Origin: Nitrospirales bacterium
GTDB taxonomy: Bacteria; Nitrospirota; Nitrospiria; Nitrospirales; UBA8639
Assembly (NCBI GenBank): GCA_021604005.1
Contig: BQIV01000029.1
Coordinates: 1 to 62,846, forward strand
DNA: 62,846 nucleotides
Direction: 5' to 3'
The position numbers and the translations under genes are program-made. Within the stretch, counting starts at the first letter, position 1, and every line of letters begins with the position of its first letter. The notes below the pieces were generated by a model, which was given only the letters and a program-made list of their open reading frames with translations, did no database searches and had not been told where the DNA came from. This document shows positions 35,349 to 45,137 of this stretch, piece by piece.

Positions 35349-37298
35349 TCAACAACAGGGGCCAGCCGGAATCTGAATGCCTTTACCCTCAATCACCTCA
35401 CTGTTCGTATAGGGCCGTTTTAATACGAGGTATCCATACCACTTTATGAGACTATCAATAAGTACGACGACGGCCAATGTTGCGACCACTCCAACTAAAA
35501 CGGTATTGACCCACATGGTGAAAGCCTGAGCGGCCGGGCCGGTCAACGCACGTTGGAGGAAGAGGTGAAACAGTTCATAGCATCCTGCCAACGTAATGAT
35601 GCCTACAAAGATCATTGGCACGACGGTGACCCAGAGGTATTTGGCTTTATTCATTTTGATTAAGACCGTTGTGGCAATACATAGGGCGAGCATGCCCAGT
35701 AGCTGATTGGCCGCTCCAAACATCGGCCAAATAGTGGCGATGGATCCTGTTCCGATTAAATAGCCCCACGCGCCGACGACGAGCCCGCTACATCCGACCA
35801 CTCCCGGCCACCAATTTATGTGCTTGAGTGGTTCGTAGGCATGGCCGCCAAGTTCTTGTACAAGATATCGTGCGACTCTAGTTCCCGCATCAATCGTCGT
35901 TAAGATAAATAAGGCCTCAAACAAGAGGGCAAACTGATACCAATAGGCCATGAGACCCGACATACCTGGAAGAGCTGAGAAGATTGAAGCCATGCCCACG
36001 GCAAGCGAGACGGCGCCACCAGGCCTTCCGGATACATCAACTTCCACCATTTGAGAAAGTTCGTGAATGTGTGAGATAGGAAATCCCATCGAAGCGAGTG
36101 TGTCAATGGAAAGTTGTGTATTGATAGCGAAGTAATCTCCTGGGACAAGGAGGCAGGCAGCAATCAGCGCGACGACCCCAACAAAACTTTCCAATAACAT
36201 CGCACCATATCCCACGATGGCTTGAGATTCTTGACTGATGAGTTTCGGCGTGGTTCCGGACGAGACTAAGGAATGAAATCCGGATATCGCCCCGCAGGCA
36301 ATCGTGATGAACAGAAATGGAAAGAGCGTGCCTGGGATAATGGGGCCGTTTCCATAAATGAATTCAGTCGTGGGTGGCATTTCAATGACTGGCGCAAGCA
36401 CGATGATCCCGACTCCGAGCAGGGCGACGACTCCAAGCTTCATAAACGTCGATAGATAGTCCCGAGGCACGAGAAGCATCCAGACGGGAAGTACCGAGGC
36501 AAAAAACCCATAAAGCGCCAAGCCCCATACTAACGTTGGTCGGTCGAGAAGAAACCATTCAGCCCATTCGGACTGAGCCACCGTTCGTCCGACAATGATT
36601 GCGGCCGTCAATAAGGCAACCCCGATGAGCGACATTTCGCCGATTTGACCTGGGCGAATTTTCTGTAAGTAGATGCCCATCACAAAGGCAATCGGGATGG
36701 TCATGACAATGGTAAACACTCCCCAAGCGTTTTGATGGAGCGCATTCACGACGGCAAGTCCTAGGCCAGCTAATGCCACAATCACGATGAAGAGCACGGC
36801 AATGGCTGTCGCCATTCCGGTGACTGAACCGATTTCGGCATGTGCAATCTCTGGAAGCGAGCGGCCGTTTCGCCGCATGGAGGCTACGAGGATCACAAAG
36901 TCCTGGACCGCGCCAGCAAGTACGGCGCCCACGACAATCCAAAGAAACCCTGGAAGGTACCCGAATTGCGACGCCAAGACTGGTCCGAGAAGTGGGCCGG
37001 CCCCGGCAATGGCGGCGAAGTGATGACCAAAGAGAATATATTTGTTAGCCGGGTAGAAGTTGGTGCCGTCTTCCAGTCTGTGAGCCGGTGTGCGCCGCTG
37101 ATTGTCCAGATTCATGACACGCCGGGCCAAGAACCGCCCATAAAACCGGTAGGCCAAGATATAAAAACACGAGGCGGCCACGACGAGCCACAAGCCATTG
37201 ACTTTTTCGGCAGGGTTGACGATGCCGACCACGTGCCCAAAGGCAAAGGCACAGAGGATGGCAAGGCCAATCCAGCCGGCTGTATGGAACCTTGGCAT
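35349..37298 (-). CDS. cstA: Carbon starvation protein A (peptide/pyruvate transporter family)
   Basis: A 649-residue inner-membrane transporter with about 16-18 helices. The N-terminus and the block PANKYILFGHHFAAIAGAGP, the QDFVILVASMRRNGRSLPEI motif and the GFHSLVSSGTTPKLI motif identify CstA. The family imports peptides or pyruvate, often under starvation. I chose the ATG at 37298 (MPRFHTAGWIG), which gives the normal start; the longer open frame up to 37808 is only the shadow of the small membrane protein gene on the same strand. It is preceded by that gene, 88 bases away, and may share its transcript. Confidence 0.93.
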   Translation of the reverse strand: MPRFHTAGWIGLAILCAFAFGHVVGIVNPAEKVNGLWLVVAASCFYILAYRFYGRFLARRVMNLDNQRRTPAHRLEDGTNFYPANKYILFGHHFAAIAGAGPLLGPVLASQFGYLPGFLWIVVGAVLAGAVQDFVILVASMRRNGRSLPEIAHAEIGSVTGMATAIAVLFIVIVALAGLGLAVVNALHQNAWGVFTIVMTIPIAFVMGIYLQKIRPGQIGEMSLIGVALLTAAIIVGRTVAQSEWAEWFLLDRPTLVWGLALYGFFASVLPVWMLLVPRDYLSTFMKLGVVALLGVGIIVLAPVIEMPPTTEFIYGNGPIIPGTLFPFLFITIACGAISGFHSLVSSGTTPKLISQESQAIVGYGAMLLESFVGVVALIAACLLVPGDYFAINTQLSIDTLASMGFPISHIHELSQMVEVDVSGRPGGAVSLAVGMASIFSALPGMSGLMAYWYQFALLFEALFILTTIDAGTRVARYLVQELGGHAYEPLKHINWWPGVVGCSGLVVGAWGYLIGTGSIATIWPMFGAANQLLGMLALCIATTVLIKMNKAKYLWVTVVPMIFVGIITLAGCYELFHLFLQRALTGPAAQAFTMWVNTVLVGVVATLAVVVLIDSLIKWYGYLVLKRPYTNSEVIEGKGIQIPAGPCC

Positions 37299-37386
37299 AG
37301 GCCATGATCCTAGCAACGGAATGGTTCGGAGTAAATCATGGAGGTGAATATTTTGCGATCTGACGCGGTACTCAAACCCCGAGTGG

Positions 37387-37812
37387 CTACTCGAAGGTAA
37401 ATGGGGGTTTACCGGCCTTTTCCCTGAGTGCATTGATGGTTTTGAGAATGCTTGGATGTTGAATGAGCTTTTTTTCCAGTCGATGTTTGCCGGGGAAATC
37501 GATGAAGAGAATGCCCAGCAGCATGGTGAGCAACCCTTGTCCCGGCAGCACCAGCATGAGAATGCCTGCGAGAAGAAAAATGATTCCCATAATATTTTTG
37601 ATGGCCAGACCCAGTATGCGCACAATGGGATGATGATTGGCGAACCAGGGTTTGTGGTGATGATTCTGGAAGTAATCCGGCGGCAACCGAATGAGGATAG
37701 CGGGAATGGCAAGCAGTGTGCCCACGAAGGCGACGACAGAAAACGCGATGAGGCCGATCCAGGCTTCTTTGGAAATCCATGACTCGGCAAGTTGAACCAG
37801 TTGATCAATCAT
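37387..37812 (-). CDS. Small membrane protein with PGPGW/PGQG-type motif
   Basis: A 141-residue protein with two or three membrane helices (residues 18-38 and 83-110). The segment IFLLAGILMLVLPGQGLLTM followed by LLGILFIDFPGKHRLEKK is the conserved PGQG-LL-DFPGK layout of a family of unknown bacterial membrane proteins (PGPGW-type). The loop between helices is His-rich (NHHHKPWFANHHP), which could bind a metal. It lies directly upstream of cstA in the same direction. No function is known. Confidence 0.65.
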   Translation of the reverse strand: MIDQLVQLAESWISKEAWIGLIAFSVVAFVGTLLAIPAILIRLPPDYFQNHHHKPWFANHHPIVRILGLAIKNIMGIIFLLAGILMLVLPGQGLLTMLLGILFIDFPGKHRLEKKLIQHPSILKTINALREKAGKPPFTFE

Positions 37813-37959
37813 GAATGGCCCTTGAATTGAGGGAGGCGGTGCATGTTGTTTGTATTGTGATTGTATTCCTCACAATGGACATCCTATAATTTGCCGGGCA
37901 TATTTCCACGTTCAGGCCAATTCCTTTCAATCCAGTTTTTACAGAAAGTCAACACCAGC

Positions 37960-38430
37960 ATGTCACAATATTGGCTTTTAAAGTCCGAACCGAAGACCTT
38001 TTCTATCGATGATCTGGCAGCGTCTCCACGTCAAACGACCTGTTGGGAAGGCGTCCGAAATTACCAAGCTCGAAATTTTCTCTGCGCCATGAAGCGTGGC
38101 GATCAAGCCTTTTTCTATCACAGCAATGCCGACCCTCCTGCTATTGTGGGGGTTGTTGAGGTTGTGAAAGCGTCCTATCCCGATCATTATGCCTTTGATT
38201 CGAACAGCCGGTACTACGATTCAAAAAGTACGCCTGAGGCGTCCAGGTGGTTTATGGTTGATGTGAAATATGTCAGGAAATTTACGGCTGATCTCACACT
38301 GTCCGCCTTGCGAAGCGTTTCGGAATTGCATGAGATGGAACTCCTTCGGAAAGGCTCTCGTCTTTCGGTTCAACCCGTGCGTGTTCATGAATGGAAGGCT
38401 ATTCTGCGACTTGCCAGAAACGCATCATGA
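37960..38430 (+). CDS. EVE domain protein
   Basis: A 156-residue EVE-domain protein (PUA-like fold) that binds modified bases in RNA or DNA. MSQYWLLKSEPKTFSIDDL, WEGVRNYQARNFLCAMKRGD and FFYHSNADPPAIVG are diagnostic, and FMVDVKYVRKF follows. The ATG at 37960 gives the classical start; an upstream start at 37861 adds an unrelated tail. EVE proteins occur as stand-alone housekeeping proteins and as parts of modified-base restriction systems; no restriction genes are near, so a housekeeping role is more likely. Confidence 0.9.
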   Translation: MSQYWLLKSEPKTFSIDDLAASPRQTTCWEGVRNYQARNFLCAMKRGDQAFFYHSNADPPAIVGVVEVVKASYPDHYAFDSNSRYYDSKSTPEASRWFMVDVKYVRKFTADLTLSALRSVSELHEMELLRKGSRLSVQPVRVHEWKAILRLARNAS

Positions 38431-38490
38431 GCGAGTGGGAGTCGTGGGTAAATATTGTCCCTACCGTGGCTGGTTCATGACAAGGACGGA

Positions 38491-38778
38491 CTAGGCGTCA
38501 GATGATGTGTCGGGCAGGACTTGTGTGAACGGATGTATCTCCACATCTTGAAAGACGCCGTGTATCGTATATGGATCTTCACGGGCAAAGGTTTCGGCTT
38601 CTGTCTGCGAGTCGACGTCGATAATGACGAGACTTCCCGATTGATCGGCAAAAGGGCCGGCAAGGACTAGGCGTCCTTGCGAGGCTAACGCCTTGAGTCG
38701 CTCTAAGTGGGCAGGTCGGTGAAGGGGACGCTTTGCGGAGCCTTCAGGGCTATCATGCCCAATAATGACAAATTTCAT
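38491..38778 (-). CDS. YciI family protein
   Basis: A 95-residue small ferredoxin-like protein of the YCII family: MKFVIIGHDSPEG, RPAHLERLKALASQGRLVLA with the usual His and Arg, GPFADQSGSLVIIDVDS and YTIHGVFQDVEIHPF. Some members degrade chlorinated or quinone compounds, but the reaction of most is unknown. It converges with the EVE gene. Confidence 0.85.
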   Translation of the reverse strand: MKFVIIGHDSPEGSAKRPLHRPAHLERLKALASQGRLVLAGPFADQSGSLVIIDVDSQTEAETFAREDPYTIHGVFQDVEIHPFTQVLPDTSSDA

Positions 38779-38876
38779 AATTGTGCCGGTTTGTAGCTGT
38801 GATGCTTTCGGAACGTCATAAAGCCGTTGTGTGTGTCGCAGGGAGGGGCGTGATGAATCCGGGATGCCGACTTTCT

Positions 38877-39293
38877 TTAACTCGTACTTTCCGGTAAGAC
38901 CTGTCGGCCGGAGTACCCACTACTGACTTCGTGCCACCATGAAATCTTGTCTTCACCAAGTTTCCAGCAGAGGTAGACGATTTTCCCGTCGAGAAGGTAG
39001 GGGAAGTCGCATAGCCCGAGATCGACGTCTTTGACGATCACTCCTAATTCGTGAATTGTATGCAAACTTTCGTTAATATCTTTGAGCGCTTGAATATATT
39101 TGGGGCCGGCAAGGCTCCCTCCTCCTAAATGCGCGTTTGCACTTGCCTTTTTAATTTCGTCTCGCGTTTGAATGAGAATGGTTTTCCCCTGTTTAATCAG
39201 CGTCCACAGGTGTTCAAGCTGTGGAATAAGCTCATTGGCTTCGTTAAGGGTGAAAATACGTTCGTTTTCTTGAGGGTCTTCGTGATGGTGCAT
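38877..39293 (-). CDS. DUF2203 family protein
   Basis: A 138-residue cytoplasmic protein from the ATG at 39293, with RIFTLNEANELIPQLEHLWT, a helix pair, and DFPYLLDGKIVYLCWKLGED followed by WWHEVSSGYSGRQ, the conserved DUF2203 pattern (ferritin-like helices and a C-terminal W-H pair). Function unknown. A GTG at 39347 would add 18 residues and is possible. It reads away from the rho promoter region. Confidence 0.8.
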   Translation of the reverse strand: MHHHEDPQENERIFTLNEANELIPQLEHLWTLIKQGKTILIQTRDEIKKASANAHLGGGSLAGPKYIQALKDINESLHTIHELGVIVKDVDLGLCDFPYLLDGKIVYLCWKLGEDKISWWHEVSSGYSGRQVLPESTS

Positions 39294-39871
39294 GATGAAA
39301 AAGACGTTGAACGGGCTCAAGTTAAGCTCTAGCTCTTCATTTATCACAACCTGTACTTGGGCGCAATCATGCCGGGAATCTTTCTCGATATATTTGTTAC
39401 GCTGAGGTGAGACACTGAATACGACGCTTGCCCGTAACTGTTTGTATCTTCTTTATTTTTCCCGTTGCCGTTATTTTGATTTAAGTTAAAGACCGAATTT
39501 GCCGAGAAAGACTATTGACAATATGATCATCCGTAAGATACAAAATTGAATACACCTTCCCGACTCTTTGGAAATCATTTCTGCCTGCGTAGCTTCCCGG
39601 ATCTACCAACGTTTATTCAAAGCTCTGGGCTGAAAAACGAGTTCTTAGTCAGGATTCAGATTGTGGCCTCTCAGTTTCTCTAATTAGTCTTCCAATACAC
39701 CTAGACATTAAGTAACCAGAAGAATTGATCCCAATACGTTTCCTTTTTTCTGTTGTATTGTCCGCCCTATGACATATCGTTTTCATATTTTTCTCAATCA
39801 TGTGAATGCAAGCAAATGGGATAGTCTGATTCTAAGGATGTCCAGAAAATTGACCCTCAATGGAGAATATT
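39294..39871. other. Region upstream of rho; weak sigma-70 promoter candidate
   Basis: About 580 AT-rich bases without a gene. Near 39510, TTGACA is followed at about 17 bases by an A/T-rich ATACAA, which may be a weak promoter for rho. No conserved RNA structure was recognised. Confidence 0.3.
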
Positions 39872-41122
39872 ATGCACTTGGCTGAACTGAAGCAAAAATC
39901 GATTGGTGAACTCAATGATCTTGCTCGCGAACTGAAAATTGATGGGGCGCCGAATCTTCGAAAGCAAGAGCTCATCTTCTCCATCCTTCAAGGACAAACT
40001 GAAAAGAATGGGGTCATTTTCGGAGAGGGTGTGCTTGAAACGCTGTCTGATGGGTTTGGATTTCTTCGCGCACCGGACTCGAACTACTTGCCGGGTCCCG
40101 ATGATATCTATATCTCGCCATCTCAAATCCGCCGATTTAATTTACGCACCGGCGATATAGTTTCAGGCCAGATCCGGCCGCCGAAGGAAGGCGAGCGCTA
40201 CTTTGCCCTGCTGAAGGTCGAGAAGATTAATTATGACGATCCTGAGGTTCAACGGGATAAGATTCTCTTTGATAACTTAACGCCCCTCTATCCGGAAGAA
40301 CGCATTAATCTTGAGTTTGATCAAGAAGAATATTGCACGCGAGTCTTAGAGTTGACGACGCCTATTGGAAAAGGGCAACGCGGGTTGATTGTCGCCGCTC
40401 CCAGAACCGGAAAAACCATGTTGCTACAAGCCATGGCCCGGGCAATCTTGAGCAATCACTCCGAAATTACGCTCATTGTGTTGCTGATAGATGAGCGTCC
40501 GGAGGAAGTCACGGATTGGCAACGGCAAGTGAAGTCTGCCGAAGTGATCAGCTCTACCTTTGATGAGCCGGCTCAACGTCATGCGCAGGTTGCAGAAATT
40601 GTAATGGAAAAGGCGAAGCGACTGGTTGAACATAAACGCGATGTGGTGATTCTTCTTGATAGCATCACGCGGCTGGCGCGGGCCTACAATACGATTGCGC
40701 CTCCCAGTGGGAAGGTCTTGTCCGGGGGCTTAGATTCCAATGCGCTTCAACGTCCGAAGCGATTTTTCGGTGCCGCGCGGAATATTGAACATGGTGGAAG
40801 TCTGACGATTTTGGCCACGTCGCTGGTGGATACGGGCAGTCGTATGGACGATGTAATTTTCGAGGAGTTCAAAGGAACTGGAAATATGGAGGTCCATCTT
40901 GATCGCCGGCTTGCCGATAAACGTCTATTTCCGGCTATTGATATTAATCAATCTGGTACGCGGAAAGAGGAATTGTTGGTGGATCGGGATCGTCTCAATA
41001 AGATGTGGATTCTTCGAAAGGTGCTGAGTCCGCTGGGGACGATGGAAGCCATGGAATTCTTAATGGATAAAATCGGAGGTACCAAAAATAATCAAGAGTT
41101 TTTGCAGTCGATGAACCGGTAA
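39872..41122 (+). CDS. rho: Transcription termination factor Rho
   Basis: Hexameric RNA helicase that terminates transcription. About 416 residues. The N-terminal Rho domain ([20 protein letters not shown]) and the cold-shock-like RNA-binding domain ([20 protein letters not shown]) precede the ATPase core. The Walker A is AAPRTGKT (about residues 175-182; more often APPKAGKT). [21 protein letters not shown] and the C-terminal [13 protein letters not shown] are all conserved. I take the ATG at 39872 because GGAG lies 6 bases before it; the ATG at 39860 is an alternative. It leads a run with rpmE and prfA but is separated from rpmE by duplicated repeats. Confidence 0.97.
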   Translation: MHLAELKQKSIGELNDLARELKIDGAPNLRKQELIFSILQGQTEKNGVIFGEGVLETLSDGFGFLRAPDSNYLPGPDDIYISPSQIRRFNLRTGDIVSGQIRPPKEGERYFALLKVEKINYDDPEVQRDKILFDNLTPLYPEERINLEFDQEEYCTRVLELTTPIGKGQRGLIVAAPRTGKTMLLQAMARAILSNHSEITLIVLLIDERPEEVTDWQRQVKSAEVISSTFDEPAQRHAQVAEIVMEKAKRLVEHKRDVVILLDSITRLARAYNTIAPPSGKVLSGGLDSNALQRPKRFFGAARNIEHGGSLTILATSLVDTGSRMDDVIFEEFKGTGNMEVHLDRRLADKRLFPAIDINQSGTRKEELLVDRDRLNKMWILRKVLSPLGTMEAMEFLMDKIGGTKNNQEFLQSMNR

Positions 41123-41180
41123 GATGTTCAAACACGCCATTGTCAGGTATTGAATCCAAGCCTTCAACTCTTGCATACTA

Positions 41181-41495
41181 GTACACCTGTAATGGCAACA
41201 TAGTATGCTAGAGCCCTTATCCAAAAAATGAGCCATAATCAAAGGGTAATTGAACCTGGAATTATCGTGTACTAGAGCAATTCTACATACGTGCCAAACG
41301 GGAACACATAACTGACTTAGCGCGGTAGCATGTTTGAAACAGCGGAAGTTCTGTGGAATGGATGTACACCTGTAATGGCAACGTAGTATGCTAGAGCCCT
41401 TATCCAAAAAATGAGCCATAATCAAAGGCAAATGAAACTAGAATGACCGTATACTAGAGCGAATCCACATATCGTTCCAAACGGGAAAACACAAC
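41181..41495 (+). repeat. Direct duplication of about 130 bp between rho and rpmE
   Basis: Unit 1 (41181-41313) and unit 2 (41364-41495) both start GTACACCTGTAATGGCAAC, contain the block AGAGCCCTTATCCAAAAAAT plus GAGCCATAATCAAAGG, and end with a MITE-like end (for example GCGAATCCACATATCG and CCAAACGGGAA). Divergence is higher in the middle. A 17-base relative of the unit start (GTACACCTGCTATGGCA) sits at the prfA start codon. Confidence 0.8.
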
Positions 41496-41517
41496 ATCAG
41501 ATTAATCGGAGGATACC

Positions 41518-41742
41518 GTGAAAAAAGATATTCACCCTACGTATGAAATGGCTACCGTGAGTTGTGCCTGTGGCATGAAGTTTGAGACCCGGACGACGGT
41601 GGGAGATTTGAAAGTTGACATTTGCTCAAGCTGTCACCCATTTTTTACCGGAACCCAGAAAATTGTGGATGCCGAAGGCCGGGTTGAACGGTTCAAGAAA
41701 AAATATGCGCGCAATACAAAGACGACGAAACCAAAGTCGTAA
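41518..41742 (+). CDS. rpmE: 50S ribosomal protein L31, zinc-binding type
   Basis: A 74-residue ribosomal protein of the large subunit. [19 protein letters not shown] and [17 protein letters not shown] are diagnostic. The Cys residues (CxC and CxxC) mark the zinc-containing C+ form. The start is a GTG with CGGAGGA 5-8 bases before it. It sits between rho and prfA, a common arrangement. Confidence 0.97.
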   Translation: MKKDIHPTYEMATVSCACGMKFETRTTVGDLKVDICSSCHPFFTGTQKIVDAEGRVERFKKKYARNTKTTKPKS

Positions 41743-41814
41743 TAGTTAAGCCGAGACGTACGGTGACATCAGTATAAAGGCAAACGTGTTGGTGCATGTA
41801 GAAGTACACCTGCT

Positions 41815-42894
41815 ATGGCAGAACAAGGAAAATCGGATACGTCCGAAGGGGCGTTCTTCACAAAATGGGAAGCGATTGCCAATCGATATGAAACGCTGAA
41901 CGATCAATTTGCCGACCCTGCCGTTCTCAATCAACCCTCATTGCTTGTTTCCCTCAATAAAGAACGATCTGAAATTGAGGAAGCCGCACAGTTATATCTT
42001 GCCTATCAATCGGTTCTTCAAGACATAACCAATACGCAGCGAATGCTGGAGGAGGTTGACCAGGATGTCGACTTTCGCGCTCTCGCTGAAGAAGAATTAA
42101 CGGTCCTGCAAGCGCGTCGTGAGGATATGGAACGACAGGCGCAGGAGTTGATGCGTCCGCATGATGCCGGAGCCGACAAAAATACATTTATTGAAATTCG
42201 TGCAGGAGCGGGAGGTAGTGAGGCGGCATTGTTCGCCGGCGAACTGCTCAGGATGTATGTCAAATTTGCTGAAGCCAAAGGATTGCATGCTGAATTGGTC
42301 GAGTCTCACGAGACCGGTATTGGCGGGTACAAAGATGCCTCGCTGTTGGTCGAGGGGAAAGGGGCGTATGGATGCTTTCAATATGAAAGCGGGGTCCATC
42401 GAGTCCAACGCGTGCCGACAACGGAAGCCAACGGTCGAATTCATACCTCAACGGCGACGGTGGCGGTGATGCCTGAAGTCGAAGAAGTGGAGGTTCAGAT
42501 CGATCCAAAAGACTTGCGTATTGACACATATTGTTCCTCCGGAGCTGGTGGGCAAAGCGTGAATACGACCTATTCCGCCATACGTATCACGCATATTCCT
42601 ACCGGCGTGGTCGTCACCTGTCAGGATGAACGGTCGCAACTCAAAAATCGCAATAAGGCGATGCGAACGCTTCGGACGCGTATCGCCGATGCCGAACGAG
42701 AGAAGCAGGATGCATCAATTGCCGAAAATCGTCGCTCGCAAGTTGGAACAGGCGATCGGAGTGAAAAAATTCGAACCTACAACTTTCCGCAAAATCGAGT
42801 GACCGACCATCGTATCGGTCTGTCTCTTCACAAGCTCGAACGTGTGCTTGAAGGAGAGCTTGATGATCTCATTGACGCGCTACGCGTTCAGTAA
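41815..42894 (+). CDS. prfA: Peptide chain release factor 1
   Basis: Translation release factor for UAA and UAG. 359 residues, normal length. The codon-recognition tripeptide region is [17 protein letters not shown] (PTT in the PxT position), and the peptidyl-tRNA hydrolysis motif is [10 protein letters not shown]. The N-terminal coiled-coil domain starts around residue 20. It is followed 105 bases later by prmC, whose product methylates the GGQ glutamine of this protein, a classic functional pair. Confidence 0.97.
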   Translation: MAEQGKSDTSEGAFFTKWEAIANRYETLNDQFADPAVLNQPSLLVSLNKERSEIEEAAQLYLAYQSVLQDITNTQRMLEEVDQDVDFRALAEEELTVLQARREDMERQAQELMRPHDAGADKNTFIEIRAGAGGSEAALFAGELLRMYVKFAEAKGLHAELVESHETGIGGYKDASLLVEGKGAYGCFQYESGVHRVQRVPTTEANGRIHTSTATVAVMPEVEEVEVQIDPKDLRIDTYCSSGAGGQSVNTTYSAIRITHIPTGVVVTCQDERSQLKNRNKAMRTLRTRIADAEREKQDASIAENRRSQVGTGDRSEKIRTYNFPQNRVTDHRIGLSLHKLERVLEGELDDLIDALRVQ

Positions 42895-42999
42895 GCATGA
42901 GCGCATTCGCGTGACGACTCCCCTCACCCGATAGACGGTGATTGAATCCATTGTTCGTGTGTTCATAAATCCTGATTGTTGTCGTTTGTGAGTCGACGC

Positions 43000-43863
43000 A
43001 TGTCTTATTCGCAGTTGTACCGAGAGGCCATCCGAACGCTGTCGGCTTGGGGTGTGACCAATGCTGCCAATGAAGCTGCGTGGATTCTCGAACAGACGGT
43101 CGGTCTCACACGTTTGATGATTCATGCATCACCGGATCGTTGTGTGCCGGATGACGATCAGCGCCGAGCGTTGGGCTGTATCAAGCGCCGAGCAAGCGGG
43201 GAGCCACTTCAATATATCCTAGGAACGCAAGAGTTTTGGGGAATGGAATTTGTGGTTTCCAGTCATGTGCTGATTCCGAGACCAGAGTCGGAGTTGTTAG
43301 TCAAAGCGGTCATGTCGCGGCTCGAGTCTTTTTCTAGCCCGGTAATCGTGGATGTTGGAACCGGGTCCGGGTGCCTGGCCATTGCCCTGAGCGTGGAACG
43401 CCCAGATGCGATGATTGTGGCTATGGATCGCTCTGTTCACGCTCTGCGTGTTGCGGTAGGGAATGCCAAGTCTCATGGCCAATATGACCGGGTAAAGTTT
43501 TGCGTTGGCGATCTTGTGTCCCCCTTGTCATCAGCTAGCTTCCTAGGTAAAGTGACGGCAATCGTGGCCAATCTCCCCTATGTTCCAGAACGGGAGCTTG
43601 CCTCCCTTTCCCGAGATGTTCGTGACTTTGAGCCGACACTTGCCTTAGATGGGGGGGCTGATGGCCTGGCTGTCTATCGGCGCTTGCTTCCTGAAGCTGA
43701 AGGAATCTTACAGCCTCATGGGCACGTAATTGTTGAAGTCGGTCGAGGCCAAGCCGATAGTTTGTGTGACGAAGTCTGCCGCGGTGGAAGCTTTCGTGTA
43801 CATGAAATTATTCATGATTCGCTGGGCATTCAGCGAGTCGTCTGTTTAGAGCGAACAGGGTAA
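43000..43863 (+). CDS. prmC: Release factor glutamine methyltransferase (HemK)
   Basis: A 287-residue SAM-dependent methyltransferase that methylates the GGQ glutamine of release factors. The N-terminal helical domain is followed by QYILGTQEFWGMEFVVSSHV, the conserved RPESELLV, SAM motif I IVDVGTGSGCLAIALS, and the substrate-binding motif. That motif is normally NPPY; here it is NLPYVPERE, a conservative variant also seen in some bacteria. The ATG at 43000 gives the usual start; a longer one at 42976 is possible. It lies between prfA and murA. Confidence 0.94.
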   Translation: MSYSQLYREAIRTLSAWGVTNAANEAAWILEQTVGLTRLMIHASPDRCVPDDDQRRALGCIKRRASGEPLQYILGTQEFWGMEFVVSSHVLIPRPESELLVKAVMSRLESFSSPVIVDVGTGSGCLAIALSVERPDAMIVAMDRSVHALRVAVGNAKSHGQYDRVKFCVGDLVSPLSSASFLGKVTAIVANLPYVPERELASLSRDVRDFEPTLALDGGADGLAVYRRLLPEAEGILQPHGHVIVEVGRGQADSLCDEVCRGGSFRVHEIIHDSLGIQRVVCLERTG

Positions 43864-43880
43864 CGCCGTTCGTCATACAA

Positions 43881-45137
43881 TTGGATCAAGTCGTAATTTC
43901 AGGCGGACATTGTTTGAAGGGAGAGGTCGCCATTGGCGGCGCAAAAAATGCTGCCCTTCCTATCCTCGCTTCTACGTTATTAGGCGGTGGCGATTGCGTT
44001 GTCTCGAATCTTCCGCAAGTACGAGACGTGTCGACGATGGTGAAGCTTCTTCACCTTCTTGGCGTCGCGTATCACTTGGATGGGTCCTGTGTGACCCTCA
44101 ACGCATCGGATATCCATGCGACCGAGGCTCCCTATGATTTGGTGAAAACCATGCGGGCCTCCGTGCTGGTGTTAGGCCCGTTGCTTGCGAGATTTGGCGA
44201 GGCGACCGTGTCGCTGCCTGGTGGCTGTGCCATTGGCACCAGGCCGGTCAATCTGCATTTAAAGGGTTTGGTGACATTGGGGGCGGATGTATATGTCGAA
44301 CATGGGTATATTCATGCGAAGGCCTCAAAGCTCAAAGGCGGGCGTATTGAATTGGATTTTCCGACTGTCACAGGTACGGAAAATCTCTTGATGGCCGCAT
44401 GTCTTGCCGATGGCACGACGGTGCTTCACAATGCAGCCAAGGAACCGGAGATTGTTGATTTAGCTGATTTTCTGGTGAAGCGTGGCGCCAAAATTTTTGG
44501 CGCTGGCACCGATACGATTACGATTGACGGTGTCAGTGAGTTGCATGGTGCGGAATATTCAGTCATTCCTGATCGTGTCGAAGCCGGAACGTATTTAATG
44601 GCCGGTGCGGTGACGCAGGGCGATGTGCTGGTGAATCATTGTATCCCCGGGCACTTAAGTGCCGTGCTCAGTAAATTGGAAGAAGCTGGATGTGATGTGT
44701 ATGAAGAACAACATGGGGTACGGCTCACTGCGCCGCAACGATTGCGGCCGTTAGAAATCAAAACGTTGGTGTATCCAGGGTTCCCCACCGATTTGCAGGC
44801 GCAGGTCATGGCGTTAATGTGTGTGTCCAGTGGAACGAGTGTTGTATCCGAGACGGTGTTTGAAGGGCGGTTTTTGCATGTTCCGGAATTACATCGTATG
44901 GGGGCGACGATTGAAGTTGATGGACATCATGCGGTCATTCAAGGGACGTCGGTGCTGACCGGCGCGCCGGTGATGGCCTCGGATCTTCGAGCCAGTGCTG
45001 GGTTGATCCTTGCCGGGTTGGCGGCTGAAGGAGAGACTGCCGTTTCACGCGTCTATCATTTAGATCGAGGCTATGAGCGATTTGAGGAAAAGCTGCATGA
45101 GCTCGGGGCCAATGTTCAACGACTATCGGGAGCATGA
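43881..45137 (+). CDS. murA: UDP-N-acetylglucosamine 1-carboxyvinyltransferase
   Basis: First committed step of peptidoglycan synthesis: adds enolpyruvate from PEP to UDP-GlcNAc. 418 residues, normal length. GGAKNAALPILASTLL with the catalytic Lys and Asn is at 19-34; the active-site Cys is 116 in SLPGGCAIGTRPVN, so the enzyme should be fosfomycin-sensitive; GEIxxD-type DLRASAGLILAGL is near the end. The start is a TTG 15 bases after the prmC stop. The stop overlaps hisG by 4 bases, so cell-wall and histidine genes are co-transcribed here. Confidence 0.95.
   Translation: MDQVVISGGHCLKGEVAIGGAKNAALPILASTLLGGGDCVVSNLPQVRDVSTMVKLLHLLGVAYHLDGSCVTLNASDIHATEAPYDLVKTMRASVLVLGPLLARFGEATVSLPGGCAIGTRPVNLHLKGLVTLGADVYVEHGYIHAKASKLKGGRIELDFPTVTGTENLLMAACLADGTTVLHNAAKEPEIVDLADFLVKRGAKIFGAGTDTITIDGVSELHGAEYSVIPDRVEAGTYLMAGAVTQGDVLVNHCIPGHLSAVLSKLEEAGCDVYEEQHGVRLTAPQRLRPLEIKTLVYPGFPTDLQAQVMALMCVSSGTSVVSETVFEGRFLHVPELHRMGATIEVDGHHAVIQGTSVLTGAPVMASDLRASAGLILAGLAAEGETAVSRVYHLDRGYERFEEKLHELGANVQRLSGA

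Noticed and set aside
37299-37808. N-terminal extension of cstA (170 residues)
   Set aside because: It overlaps the small membrane protein gene in another frame and has no CstA homology; the ATG at 37298 gives the normal start.
42976-42999. Longer prmC start
   Set aside because: Adds eight residues without homology or a good ribosome binding site.
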